A stretch of 64,000 bases of DNA from assembly GCF_003287875.1 (NCBI RefSeq), contig NZ_QMKK01000046.1:310001-374000 (forward strand). Reading direction: 5' to 3'. The translations under genes were made by a program, and so were the position numbers. The notes under the pieces were generated by a model. That model searched no databases. It was given only the letters and a program-made list of their open reading frames with translations, and had not been told where the DNA came from. This stretch comes from Martinezella tropici. GTDB lineage: Bacteria > Pseudomonadota > Alphaproteobacteria > Rhizobiales > Rhizobiaceae. The stretch's first letter is position 1, and each line of letters opens with the position of its first letter. Below, piece by piece: positions 42,481 through 51,324 of this stretch.

Positions 42481-43385
42481 GCGCGATGGGAGCCATGGAT
42501 TTCAAGGCGTCTCCGGACGAGGTGCTGGCGAGCGGCGAATATCCGCTGACACGGCGCGACCTCATGGAAATCGCCGCCATGATCTATGCGGATGCCGGCA
42601 TTTCGCTCAACGAGAGCAAGGCGTCGCTGGTCTATTCGCGGCTGTCGAAGCATATCCGCGCGCTGGGCCTCCCCGGTTTCCGCGACTACTGTCAGCTGGT
42701 TTCCTCGCCGGCGGGAAGTGCCGCGCGCCGTGAGATGCTGTCGCATCTGACGACCAATTTCACACGCTTCTTCCGCGAAAACCATCATTTCGATCATCTG
42801 CGCGACGAGGTTCTGCCGGGCCTCCTGGCGCGCGCCAAGGCCGGTGGCCGGGTGCGTATCTGGTCGGCCGCCTGTTCCGACGGGCAGGAGCCCTATTCCA
42901 TCGCGCTGACCGTGCTCGCCTTGATGCCGAATGTTGCGGACTTCGATTTCAAGATCCTTGCGACGGATATCGATCCGAAGATCCTCGGGCTTGCCCGCGC
43001 CGGTGCCTACGATGAAACGGCGCTCGAAACGATCTCGCCCGCCATGCGCAAGCAATGGTTTCAGGAGGTCAATCTCCAGGGCAGGCGCAAATTCCAGATC
43101 GACGACCGCGTCAAGCGGCTGATCACCTTCAACGAGCTGAATCTGCTGGCGCAATGGCCCTTCAAGGGCATGTTCGACGTCATCTTCTGCCGCAACGTCG
43201 TCATTTATTTTGACGAGCCGACGCAGATGAAGATCTGGTCCCGCTTTGCCGGCCAGCTGCATGACAACGGCCACCTTTATATCGGCCATTCCGAGCGGGT
43301 CTCTGGCGAGGCGAAGCACGTCTTCGACAATATCGGCATCACGACCTATCGCTATCTCGGCAAGAACGCGGGGAGGAAACCATGA
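42477..43385 (+). CDS. cheR: Chemoreceptor methyltransferase CheR
   Basis: The 302-residue enzyme adds methyl groups from S-adenosylmethionine to glutamates of the receptors. It has an N-terminal helical domain (residues about 20-95, ending THFTRFFRE-like TTNFTRFFREN) and the SAM-binding domain with IWSAACSDGQEPYSIAL, LATDIDPKIL, and VIFCRNVVIYF, followed by LYIGHSER. These are the standard CheR motifs. The start overlaps the cheW stop by four bases. Confidence 0.95.
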   Translation: MSAMGAMDFKASPDEVLASGEYPLTRRDLMEIAAMIYADAGISLNESKASLVYSRLSKHIRALGLPGFRDYCQLVSSPAGSAARREMLSHLTTNFTRFFRENHHFDHLRDEVLPGLLARAKAGGRVRIWSAACSDGQEPYSIALTVLALMPNVADFDFKILATDIDPKILGLARAGAYDETALETISPAMRKQWFQEVNLQGRRKFQIDDRVKRLITFNELNLLAQWPFKGMFDVIFCRNVVIYFDEPTQMKIWSRFAGQLHDNGHLYIGHSERVSGEAKHVFDNIGITTYRYLGKNAGRKP

Positions 43386-44425
43386 ACGCAGCTGCCCGTG
43401 TTCTCGTGGTCGACGATTCCCCGACCATGCGCGGCCTGATCACGGCCGTATTGCGCGCTGATCCGGACGTCGACGTCGTCGGTCAGGCCGGTGATGCGCT
43501 CGAGGCGCGCGCCGCCATCAAGGCTCTCAATCCCGATGTCGTCACGCTGGACATCGAGATGCCGAACATGAACGGCCTCGAATTCCTGGAAAAGATCATG
43601 ACGCTGAGGCCCATGCCCGTCATCATGGTTTCCACGATGACGCATCGCGGCGCCGATGCGACGCTTGCCGCCCTCGAGATCGGCGCGTTCGACTGTGTCG
43701 GAAAGCCGTCGCCGGGCGAACCGCATCCTTTCGGCGACCTTGCGGATAAGGTGAAGGCGGCCGCCCGTTCCCAGCGGCAATATGTGAAGCCCGCCGCCCA
43801 GCGCGTGCCGCCGCCGGCCGTTTCGGATTTTCGCGTGGGACGCAAGATCGTCGCCATCGGCTCCTCCACCGGCGGGGTCGAGGCGCTGATCAATGTCCTG
43901 CAGAAATTCCCGGCCAACTGCCCGCCGACTGTCATCACGCAGCATATGCCGCCGACCTTCACGCGCAGCTTCGCGGAACGGCTGAACCGGCTCTGCGCGC
44001 CGGTCGTCCAGGAGGCGACCGATGGCGCAAGGCTGGAAATCGGCAAGATCTATCTGGCGCCGGGCGGCGAAAGGCATCTGCGGGTTGCCAATGCCTCGGC
44101 GCCTCATTGCCGTCTGGTGGACGGCGGGCCGGTGAACGGTCATCGGCCTTCGGTCGACGTGCTCTTTGATTCGGTTGCCGAATTGGCAGGCCGCAATGCT
44201 GTCGGCGTGATCCTGACCGGGATGGGGCGTGACGGCGCCGCCGGTCTCCTCAAGATGCGCCACGCCGGTGCGCGCACCATCGGCCAGAACGAAAAGACCT
44301 GTGTGGTCTACGGCATGCCGAGGGTCGCGCACGAGCTCGGCGCCGTCGAACAGCAGTTTCCGCTGAACGCCATTGGCGAGGAAATTTTGAAAATAACAGC
44401 CGCCCGAAAGGAAGGGAGCGAATAA
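43382..44425 (+). CDS. cheB: Chemotaxis methylesterase/glutamine deamidase CheB
   Basis: The 347-residue protein joins a receiver domain (acidic pair 11-12, phosphorylated aspartate 57 in VTLDIEMPNMNG, lysine in VGKPSPG) to a methylesterase domain from about residue 155. Catalytic residues are visible: serine in AIGSSTGGVEAL, histidine in ITQHMPPTF and aspartate in TGMGRDGAAGL. It removes receptor methyl groups when phosphorylated by CheA and so mediates adaptation. The start overlaps the cheR stop, and the stop overlaps the cheY2 start by one base. Confidence 0.96.
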   Translation: MNAAARVLVVDDSPTMRGLITAVLRADPDVDVVGQAGDALEARAAIKALNPDVVTLDIEMPNMNGLEFLEKIMTLRPMPVIMVSTMTHRGADATLAALEIGAFDCVGKPSPGEPHPFGDLADKVKAAARSQRQYVKPAAQRVPPPAVSDFRVGRKIVAIGSSTGGVEALINVLQKFPANCPPTVITQHMPPTFTRSFAERLNRLCAPVVQEATDGARLEIGKIYLAPGGERHLRVANASAPHCRLVDGGPVNGHRPSVDVLFDSVAELAGRNAVGVILTGMGRDGAAGLLKMRHAGARTIGQNEKTCVVYGMPRVAHELGAVEQQFPLNAIGEEILKITAARKEGSE

Positions 44426-44814
44426 TGTCTCTAGCGGAGAAAATCAAAGTTCTGATCGTCGACGATCAGGTCACCAGCCGCCTGTTGCTGAGCGATGCTC
44501 TGACGCAGCTCGGCTTCAAGCAGATCACCGCCGCCGGCGACGGCGAGCAGGGGATGAAGATCATGGAGCAACAGCCGCACCATCTGGTCATCTCCGATTT
44601 CAACATGCCGAAAATGGACGGGCTCGGTCTGCTGCAGGCAGTCCGGACAAACCCGACGACGAAGAAGGCGGCCTTCATCATCCTGACGGCGCAGGGTGAC
44701 CGCGCGCTGGTCCAGAAGGCGGCGCAGCTCGGGGCCAACAACGTGCTCGCCAAACCCTTCACCATCGAAAAGATGAAAGCTGCCATCGAGGCTGTCTTCG
44801 GAGCACTGAAATGA
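44425..44814 (+). CDS. cheY2: Response regulator CheY2
   Basis: The 129-residue receiver has acidic pair 13-14 (LIVDDQVTSR), aspartate 58 (VISDFNMPKMDG), threonine 88 (IILTAQG) and lysine 110 (LAKPFTIEK). In related rhizobia CheY2 is the regulator that acts on the motor and slows it, while CheY1 is the sink. The stop overlaps the cheD start by four bases. Confidence 0.94.
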   Translation: MSLAEKIKVLIVDDQVTSRLLLSDALTQLGFKQITAAGDGEQGMKIMEQQPHHLVISDFNMPKMDGLGLLQAVRTNPTTKKAAFIILTAQGDRALVQKAAQLGANNVLAKPFTIEKMKAAIEAVFGALK

Positions 44815-45365
44815 TCGTCGAGGGTGCTGCCCGTCGCGTGCATATTATTCAGGGCGAGTACAAGGTCATCAGCGATCCCGACGTAGTGCTGACGACCATC
44901 CTCGGCTCTTGCGTGGCGGCTTGCCTGCGCGATCCCATCGCCGGCGTCGGCGGGATGAACCATTTCCTCCTCCCGGGAATGGCCACCTCGCCGATGAGCG
45001 GCGGCGACGCGACGCGCTACGGCGTGCACCTGATGGAACTTCTGATCAACGGTCTCCTGAAGAAGGGAGCGCGACGCGACCGGCTGGAAGCAAAAGTCTT
45101 CGGCGGTGCCAAGACGATCGCCACTTTCTCCAATGTCGGCGAGCAGAATGCCGTTTTCGCCATGCAGTTCCTGAAAGACGAAGGCATACCGGTCGTCAGC
45201 TCCAGCACGGGCGGCGAGCATGGACGCAAGATCGAATATTGGCCGATCTCCGGCAGGGCCAGGCAATACCCGCTGACCGGTGCGGAGACGCAGAAGACCG
45301 TCGCGCTGGAACAGCGTCCGGTCGTGGCTCCCAAGCCGGTCGACAATACGATCGAATTTTTCTGA
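44811..45365 (+). CDS. cheD: Chemoreceptor glutamine deamidase CheD
   Basis: The 184-residue protein has the CheD signature: TILGSCVAACLRDP with the nucleophilic cysteine, GGMNHFLLPG with the histidine, and GGDATRYGVHLMELLING with the threonine. It deamidates receptor glutamines and in other systems also binds CheC. The C-terminal end reads DNTIEFF, similar to the tail of the next gene product. The start overlaps the cheY2 stop. Confidence 0.94.
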   Translation: MIVEGAARRVHIIQGEYKVISDPDVVLTTILGSCVAACLRDPIAGVGGMNHFLLPGMATSPMSGGDATRYGVHLMELLINGLLKKGARRDRLEAKVFGGAKTIATFSNVGEQNAVFAMQFLKDEGIPVVSSSTGGEHGRKIEYWPISGRARQYPLTGAETQKTVALEQRPVVAPKPVDNTIEFF

Positions 45366-45381
45366 TCAGCGAGGCTACCGC

Positions 45382-45771
45382 ATGACCCCCTTCCAGCACA
45401 TTGAAACGCCCGCCATCGAGGAGACGCTTCCCGCCATCCTCCTGCGGGTCGTTTCCGAATTGCATGACGTCGCCTATCTGATCGAGCGCATCGAACCGCA
45501 GCTGCTCGATATCAGCGGTGCCGATATAATGGCCTCGCCGGAAGCGATGAAGGTCGTTCAGGGCATCGACCTTGCCGTGCAGAAGACCCGCGGCATCGCC
45601 GAATTCATCGATACGATCGCCGGGACCATGCCCGAGGGCTGGACGGTCGATCTGGCAACGGCGTTGAGCCTGGTCAAGCTGACGGAGATGCAGAAGGCGC
45701 TTGGCGGCGGTGGATCTCATGCGCATTCCCAGCCCATGGCGAAGGCTGCCGGCGATTTCGATTTCTTCTGA
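45382..45771 (+). CDS. cheT: CheT, rhizobial chemotaxis accessory protein
   Basis: The 129-residue protein is mainly helical (ETLPAILLRVVSELHDVAYLIERIEPQLL, then a long second helix) with a disordered tail ending AAGDFDFF. It occupies the position of the Sinorhizobium gene orf10, now called cheT, whose product resembles CheZ in helical layout but lacks a proven phosphatase function; the CheZ-type aspartate/glutamine active motif is not visible here. The start at 45382 is 17 bases after cheD with a modest AGG site. It is the last gene of the che operon before a 166-base gap. Confidence 0.8.
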   Translation: MTPFQHIETPAIEETLPAILLRVVSELHDVAYLIERIEPQLLDISGADIMASPEAMKVVQGIDLAVQKTRGIAEFIDTIAGTMPEGWTVDLATALSLVKLTEMQKALGGGGSHAHSQPMAKAAGDFDFF

Positions 45772-45937
45772 TCCGGCGGCCGGCAGTAGATACTGTTTTT
45801 CTTATATAATCCTCATCGTTTCTTCCTGACTTTTTCCTGTTTTTCCAGCCGGACGAAACGTTCGCACAAGTTTCGATTTCTATTTTCTCCGCAGGGTACA
45901 AAGCCATCAGGTCTTTGACGAATCGTGCGAGAACAGA

Positions 45938-47614
45938 ATGAATCTGTTAAATCAATTAGTTCCCCTGCTCCGGAATATTCAGAATCTGGGGAGAACGCGG
46001 CTGATGATCCTTGGGGGCGTCGGTGCTGTCTCCATGCTGCTGATCCTTTTTGCCGCCCTTTACGTCAATAAGCCCGCGCAGGAGACGCTTTATGTCGGCC
46101 TGGATACGACCGATCTCAACCAGATCAGCATCGCTCTCGCAGAGGCAAAGATCAATTTTCAGGTCGGCTCCGACGGCACGAGCCTGACCGTTCCGGCCGG
46201 CATGACCGGCAAGGCCCGCGCGCTGCTCGCCGAACGCGGTCTGCCCAATAGCGGCAATGCCGGTTACGAACTGTTCGATAATGTCGGTTCGCTCGGCCTG
46301 ACCTCCTTCATGCAGGAAGTCACCCGCGTGCGCGCACTCGAAGGTGAAATCGGCCGCACAATTACTTCCATCGCCGGCATCAGTGCCGCGCGCGTCCATA
46401 TCGTCATGCAGGACGTCGGCAATTTCCGGAAGGCGGATCAGAAGCCGACGGCATCCGTCATGATCCGCGCCAGTGCGGAAGCGGCCCGCAAATCCGCATC
46501 GGCGATCCGTCACCTTGTCGCCTCCGCCGTTCCAGGCCTGGAGGTCGACGACGTCACGATCCTCGACTCGACGGGCCAGCTGCTCGCATCGGGCGATGAC
46601 CCGAGCAACGGCGTTCTGAACCGCAATCTCGGCATCGTGCAGAATGTACAGAGCGAAGTCGAATCCAACATCAACAAGGCGCTCGCACCCTTCCTGGGCA
46701 CGGACAACTTCCGTTCGAGCGTCACGGCGCAGCTCAACACCGACAGTCAGCAGGTGCAGGAAACGACCTACGATCCGGACTCGAAGGTCGAACGCTCGGT
46801 CCGCACGGTGAAGGAAGCCCAGAAATCGCAGCAGAGCCAGCCCGACAGCGCCGCAACCGTGGAACAGAATATTCCGCAGGCGGCCCCGCAGTCCGGCGGC
46901 AACACGCCGACGTCGAACGATCAGTCGGACAAGCGCGAAGAGCAGACCAATTACGAGATCAACAGCAAGACCACGGCCACGACGCGTAACAGCTACAAGA
47001 TCGAAAAGCTGTCCGTCGCCGTGGTGGTCAACAAGGGCCGCATCTCGCAGATGGTCGGCGAAGGCGCGGATCAGGCCAAGATCGATGCCTATATCGCCGA
47101 GATGCAGAAGATCGTCGCGACGGCCGCTGGCGTCGATACGAAGCGCGGCGACATCATCACCGTCAATGCGATGGATTTCCTCGACAACCAGCTGCTTGAG
47201 GAGGCATCTTCCAGCTTCAGCATCACGGACATGCTGAGCCGCAACATGGCCGGCATCATCAATTCGCTGGCCTTTGTCGCCGTCGCCTTCCTGATCGTCT
47301 GGATGGGCTTCCGTCCGCTGATCCGCTCGCTCGGCGGCTCCGCAAACAGCACGGCACTTCCGGAAGCGGCCGGGCTGGAGCTGCCGGACTTCGCACCTGC
47401 CGTGGGCGGTCCTGGTGCCGCGCTGATGGACGGCTTCGGCTCGGACTTCGGCTTCGACAGCACCGACGATCTGCTGACGATGGGCGACGATGGCGGCACC
47501 TTCAACCGCCGCGTCAAGGAAGGGCCGGAACGCCGCCTGTCCCGCATGGTGGAAATCAGCGAGGAGCGTGCCGCAAAGATCCTCAGAAAATGGGCTGTCG
47601 ACCAGGCGGCCTAA
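45938..47614 (+). CDS. fliF: Flagellar MS-ring protein FliF
   Basis: The 558-residue protein forms the MS ring in the inner membrane. It has an N-terminal membrane helix (about residues 24-44, LMILGGVGAVSMLLILFAAL), ring-building motifs (NKPAQETLYVGLDTTDLNQI, ARVHIVMQ), a second helix (about 442-462, NSLAFVAVAFLIVWMGF) and a C-terminal cytoplasmic tail that binds FliG (VKEGPERRLSRMVEISEERA). A periplasmic Ser/Gln-rich loop lies in the middle. A strong terminator follows directly. Confidence 0.95.
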   Translation: MNLLNQLVPLLRNIQNLGRTRLMILGGVGAVSMLLILFAALYVNKPAQETLYVGLDTTDLNQISIALAEAKINFQVGSDGTSLTVPAGMTGKARALLAERGLPNSGNAGYELFDNVGSLGLTSFMQEVTRVRALEGEIGRTITSIAGISAARVHIVMQDVGNFRKADQKPTASVMIRASAEAARKSASAIRHLVASAVPGLEVDDVTILDSTGQLLASGDDPSNGVLNRNLGIVQNVQSEVESNINKALAPFLGTDNFRSSVTAQLNTDSQQVQETTYDPDSKVERSVRTVKEAQKSQQSQPDSAATVEQNIPQAAPQSGGNTPTSNDQSDKREEQTNYEINSKTTATTRNSYKIEKLSVAVVVNKGRISQMVGEGADQAKIDAYIAEMQKIVATAAGVDTKRGDIITVNAMDFLDNQLLEEASSSFSITDMLSRNMAGIINSLAFVAVAFLIVWMGFRPLIRSLGGSANSTALPEAAGLELPDFAPAVGGPGAALMDGFGSDFGFDSTDDLLTMGDDGGTFNRRVKEGPERRLSRMVEISEERAAKILRKWAVDQAA

Positions 47615-47616
47615 GC

Positions 47617-47647
47617 AAAGGACCGGGATGCGCTCCCGGTCCTTTTT
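47617..47647 (+). terminator. Rho-independent terminator after fliF
   Basis: A 12-bp stem (AAAGGACCGGGA at 47617-47628 with TCCCGGTCCTTT at 47634-47645), a five-base loop and a T-rich end (47643-47647) begin two bases after the fliF stop codon. It isolates the che-fliF unit from visN. Confidence 0.92.
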
Positions 47648-48137
47648 CGTTACGGGAATGCTGGCGCGTCAAGCTTGCCGATATTTGTCATTTCAACTGT
47701 GATCAATTAGCCGCTGCCAAGTAAATTGACGTTCTCGTAAGCTGGAATTTCCCGGGATATCCGGTTGCTGGGTAAAAAGAATCGACATACAAATAGTATG
47801 CCTTTTGCGTAATAGCCGTGTATTCGGAGCCAATCGGTCCTCGTTTCCGCGTTTCGCATGTTTAAAGCGTCTGCAGATTCCGGAGCGTGGAAAATCAGTT
47901 CATGGTTCGTAGATCGTGGTGGCGACGGTATAGGCCGGCACGATTGCCGACGTGGAATTCAAGGATGGGTACGCTCATCTACCCGCTTCCGCCGGGATGT
48001 GTTTGCGTCGCGGTAGAGAAGACCCAGTTTTGATGCCTCACGGAAAATCCATCGATTTCCTGGGGCGATGTGCCGGGTTCTGGCGAAACAATGCTCTCGT
48101 TGACGGCCATCGCCCAACAGCGGCAGGAAATGCAAGT
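47648..48137. other. Leader and promoter region of visN
   Basis: This 490-base region carries the promoter of the visNR unit. An open frame in phase with visN extends upstream to 47952, but its peptide is not regulator-like and the start at 48138 has the better ribosome-binding site, so an unusually long leader is likely. A small inverted repeat, CATAC-AAATA-GTATG, lies at 47786-47800. No other gene is seen. Confidence 0.5.
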
Positions 48138-48875
48138 ATGGACATGCAGATATCGCAGGTGAGCAGAAGCGATAGGGATGCGCGATCAGTCGTGCCTGCC
48201 GGTTCCATGTCGCGCGAGCAGCTCATTCTGCAGCTGAATGCCGTTTCGGGCCAGGGCTATCTGCAAGCCGGCCTGCAGGCATTGACCAGCTACGCCGGTG
48301 CTTCCCATTATCTCCTCGTACGCTCCGATCTTATCCAGGAAAGTGGTCTCGATTTCGTCATTTCCTCTGATTGGCCCTTCGATCTCGTCAGACGCCTGGC
48401 GGTGGAACTGACCGGCAGTTATGGCCGCATCGGCGAGCTGGAAAAATGCATGTCGCTGTTTCAGCCGAGCGTGGCTCTCTTGCCTGATGATGTCACCCTG
48501 CCTGACGGAATTGGTCGGCAATATCATGTCCTGAGCTTCAATGTCGGGCGCACGCGTTTCTCGCTGCTGCTGCTGGCAGGTGAATCGATGATGCTTTCAT
48601 CCGAGCGGCTGCGTGACGTCGGCCTGCTGTCCGGCTATCTCGCGAGCTCCACCCGATGCGTCGAAGGCAAGCTGGAGCGCGATTTCGACTTGACCGAGCG
48701 TGAGTTGGAATGCCTGTTCTGGATCGCCGAGGGCAAGACGAGCGACGAGATTGCCATGATTCTCGGAATCTCACGCAATACCATCAACAACTACATCACC
48801 AGCGTCATGCGCAAGACCGCCACCAAGACCCGCTCGGAGGCTATAGCCTTCGCGGTGCGAAACAATCTCGTTTAA
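48138..48875 (+). CDS. visN: LuxR-type transcriptional regulator VisN
   Basis: The 245-residue protein has an N-terminal ligand-binding-like domain and a C-terminal LuxR/FixJ helix-turn-helix (LTERELECLFWIAEGKTSDE, then IAMILGISRNTINNYITSVM). In rhizobia VisN and VisR form a heteromeric activator at the top of the flagellar and chemotaxis regulon, acting through Rem. The ATG at 48138 (MDMQISQV) has AGGAAA about eight bases upstream. visR follows with an 11-base gap, as expected for co-transcription. Confidence 0.9.
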   Translation: MDMQISQVSRSDRDARSVVPAGSMSREQLILQLNAVSGQGYLQAGLQALTSYAGASHYLLVRSDLIQESGLDFVISSDWPFDLVRRLAVELTGSYGRIGELEKCMSLFQPSVALLPDDVTLPDGIGRQYHVLSFNVGRTRFSLLLLAGESMMLSSERLRDVGLLSGYLASSTRCVEGKLERDFDLTERELECLFWIAEGKTSDEIAMILGISRNTINNYITSVMRKTATKTRSEAIAFAVRNNLV

Positions 48876-48886
48876 GGGCTTACCGG

Positions 48887-49633
48887 ATGCGCTATCAGCC
48901 AGACAGGATGACGGATAGGCCCGCCGAATCGCGGCTTACCCGTTCCGGCAGGATTTCCGGCCGCTCCGATCTCTTTCCGAAACTGGTGTCGATGCTGAAG
49001 CTGATCGATGCGCAGCATTTCGCCGTCTATCGCCTTCATGGCTCGGGCCTGCCGCACAAGCAGCGGCTGGTCTGCGAACTCGACAACTGGGGCTCGGCCA
49101 ATTCCGTCGTCGGCAAATCCTTCGTGGAAGCCTATGGCGAAGCAATGATCGAGCATATCGACAAATCCCTGCTTCCGCTGATGTGGAATGGCCGCGATAG
49201 CGACAGCACGGCTGAAACGCCGGACTTTGCCGTTTTCACGCAGCGTCTGAAGCCGCATCTTCTGCCCTTCGCCGGCGTGGCGTTTCCGGTCCGGCTCGGC
49301 GCGGTCGGCAACGGCTATATCGTCTTTACGGCCAAGTTCATGGATCTCGCGAGCGAGATGATCGTCGAGCTGCATGGCCGCAGCTGCCAGATCATGATGG
49401 AGCTCCTGTCGCTGGATGAGCGGCGCTCGCAGGCCGCCGAGGCGTTGAGCGAGCGTGAGATTGCCTGCCTGCAGCTTGCCGGCGACGGGCGCATCAGCGA
49501 GGAGATTGCCGAGAAACTGGGATTGTCGGTCCACACCGTCAACGCCTATCTCGGATCGGCGACCATCAAGCTCGACAGCGTCAACCGTATCCAGGCGATC
49601 GCGAAGGCGATCCGCTTCGGCTACATAAGCTGA
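48887..49633 (+). CDS. visR: LuxR-type transcriptional regulator VisR
   Basis: The 248-residue protein has the same build as VisN: an N-terminal sensory domain (SDLFPKLVSMLKLIDAQHFAVYRL) and a C-terminal helix-turn-helix (LSEREIACLQLAGDGRISEE, then IAEKLGLSVHTVNAYLGSA). It should act with VisN on motility genes. The start at 48887 has AAGGG eight bases upstream; the second ATG at 48908 is less likely. The gene is convergent with a hypothetical gene, with a repeat hairpin between them. Confidence 0.9.
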   Translation: MRYQPDRMTDRPAESRLTRSGRISGRSDLFPKLVSMLKLIDAQHFAVYRLHGSGLPHKQRLVCELDNWGSANSVVGKSFVEAYGEAMIEHIDKSLLPLMWNGRDSDSTAETPDFAVFTQRLKPHLLPFAGVAFPVRLGAVGNGYIVFTAKFMDLASEMIVELHGRSCQIMMELLSLDERRSQAAEALSEREIACLQLAGDGRISEEIAEKLGLSVHTVNAYLGSATIKLDSVNRIQAIAKAIRFGYIS

Positions 49634-49644
49634 GACAGCGGCGC

Positions 49645-49752
49645 CTTAGGCATGATGCCGAAAAATGTGAGCGGTTTTCGGACGACATCATGCTCCGCTT
49701 CTTTGATTCCAGAGCGGATTCAGATTTTAGGTCGTTTCGACCTAAAATCATC
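49645..49752. repeat. Dispersed rhizobial repeat, copy 1, with a 12-bp hairpin
   Basis: The element begins GCATGATGCCGAAAA (49650-49664) and ends with the perfect hairpin GATTTTAGGTCG-TTT-CGACCTAAAATC (49723-49749). A second, inverted copy with the same order of blocks is at 63004-63105. It lies between the convergent visR and unknown genes and may serve as a terminator. Not protein-coding. Confidence 0.85.
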
Positions 49753-49798
49753 CGGCTCCAGCGAATCACCTTTGCAGATTTCGAAATGATGAATCTTT

Positions 49799-50239
49799 TC
49801 AGACTGCGTGCGCGGCTTCGCCGCGAATGACGTAGCGAGCGTCTCTGAGGCTGCGTGCGAGCAGCGCCGTGTTTTCGTCCGGATCGGACGATGCCTTGTC
49901 GAAGGCGATATGATTGATCTCGATGCCGGCAAGGTGTTCCGTCAGCGCCAGCTTGGCATAGATGGTGACGCCCTGCGGCTTGATTTCCAGGTCGAGCGTG
50001 ACCTCCGCCGGCCCGCCCCAATCGAGCTTGTAGTCCCCGCCAAGACCGAAATTGACAATGCCTGGAAGGAAATAGAGTTCGGCGGCCGAGGCTACGAGGT
50101 CACCAAGATTGCCGTATCGTTCGAAGCGCAGCAGGGAAATCAGGTCGGCTGCATCGAGCAGACGCAGCTCGCTGGCGACGGGGCTGATGGCTTCGGCTAG
50201 TATTTGTTCGCGTTGGGCAGAGTAGGGGCATTTTTTCAT
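49799..50239 (-). CDS. Unrecognised protein encoded between visR and flhB
   Basis: The 146-residue soluble protein has no recognised domain and no membrane helix or signal peptide. It has a helical N-terminus (EQILAEAISPVASELRLLDA, ADLISLLRFERYGNLGDLV) and a beta-rich second half (DYKLDWGGPAEVTLDLEIKP). It is the last gene of the minus-strand motor block and starts five bases after flhB, so it is co-transcribed with switch and export genes. I recall a conserved hypothetical gene at this place in other rhizobia. A motility-related role is inferred from position only. Confidence 0.75.
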   Translation of the reverse strand: MKKCPYSAQREQILAEAISPVASELRLLDAADLISLLRFERYGNLGDLVASAAELYFLPGIVNFGLGGDYKLDWGGPAEVTLDLEIKPQGVTIYAKLALTEHLAGIEINHIAFDKASSDPDENTALLARSLRDARYVIRGEAAHAV

Positions 50240-50244
50240 TCGGT

Positions 50245-51324
50245 TTATCGTACCCGTTTTCTATTCGGCTGCGCGGCGTAGACCCGATGGATGAGCTCGG
50301 CGACAGCCTTGTAAAATACTGACGGTATGACGCTATCAACCGAGACTTGCGCAAACATGGAGCGCGCGAGCGGCGGATCTTCGAAAACGGGAATATTGTT
50401 TGCCTCGGCTATCTCCCTGATCTTCAAGGCGATCAGGTCCTGGCCCTTGGCGACGACGACAGGCGCATCGTTTTCCGCTTGCACATAGCGCAGCGCAACG
50501 GCGAAGTGAGTCGGGTTGGCGATGACAAGAGTGGCGCGGGGCACCTGCTTCATCATGCGCCGGCGGGCCCGGTCGCGTGCGACCGAGCGCTGGCGCGACT
50601 TGACGATGGGGTCGCCCTGGGACTGCTTGTGTTCGTCCTTGACCTCCTGCTTGGTCATTTTCAGCTGGTCGAACCAGTGATAGCGGCTCCAGAGCAGGTC
50701 GGCGATGCCGACGATCGCGGTTGCCATCAACACGATGACGAGGATTCGCTGAACCACCGTCGACAGGCGCACGAAGATGGTCTGCGGATCGGAAACCATC
50801 GAATCGATCGCGTGGAAGAACTGGCCGCGCAGTACGAAAAACATGACAATGCTGACGAGCACGATCTTTGCGAGCGATTTGCCGAATTCAACCAGGCCGG
50901 TCGTGCTGAAGATACGCTTGAAACCCGACGTGGGCGATATGCGCGAAAACTGCGGCCGGATTCGCTCCAGGACAGGGGTTGGCAGATTCTGGAATATCGA
51001 GGCGCCGATGCCGAAGACGAAGAAAAGCACCACGGCCGGCAACACCATGTTTCCGGCTTCCCAGCCTATGCGGATGAATAGGGAGATCGCATCGGGACCC
51101 GTATCGAGCCGCCATTGATCCGGCTTTTCGAAGAGATCCCGCAATACCTCACCCACGCGCCCCATGCGCGTCGGCAGGAAGAAGGTGACGTAGATGACCG
51201 TTGCCAGCATGGAGGCAAAGAGCGTCGCCTCCCTGGAGTGGGGCACATTGCCCTTCTCGATGGTATCGCGGAGTTTTTTCTCCGTCGGTCGTTCTGTTTT
51301 ACTGTCCTTGTCTTCGTCAGCCAA
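50245..51324 (-). CDS. flhB: Flagellar export protein FlhB
   Basis: The 359-residue protein has an N-terminal cytoplasmic start (DSKTERPTEKKLRDTIEKGNVP), four membrane helices between about residues 28 and 210, and a C-terminal cytoplasmic domain with the autocleavage motif NPTH in LVIANPTHFAVALRY. It is part of the export gate and controls the switch from rod/hook to filament substrates. The gene lies 92 bases after fliG. Confidence 0.95.
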   Translation of the reverse strand: MADEDKDSKTERPTEKKLRDTIEKGNVPHSREATLFASMLATVIYVTFFLPTRMGRVGEVLRDLFEKPDQWRLDTGPDAISLFIRIGWEAGNMVLPAVVLFFVFGIGASIFQNLPTPVLERIRPQFSRISPTSGFKRIFSTTGLVEFGKSLAKIVLVSIVMFFVLRGQFFHAIDSMVSDPQTIFVRLSTVVQRILVIVLMATAIVGIADLLWSRYHWFDQLKMTKQEVKDEHKQSQGDPIVKSRQRSVARDRARRRMMKQVPRATLVIANPTHFAVALRYVQAENDAPVVVAKGQDLIALKIREIAEANNIPVFEDPPLARSMFAQVSVDSVIPSVFYKAVAELIHRVYAAQPNRKRVR

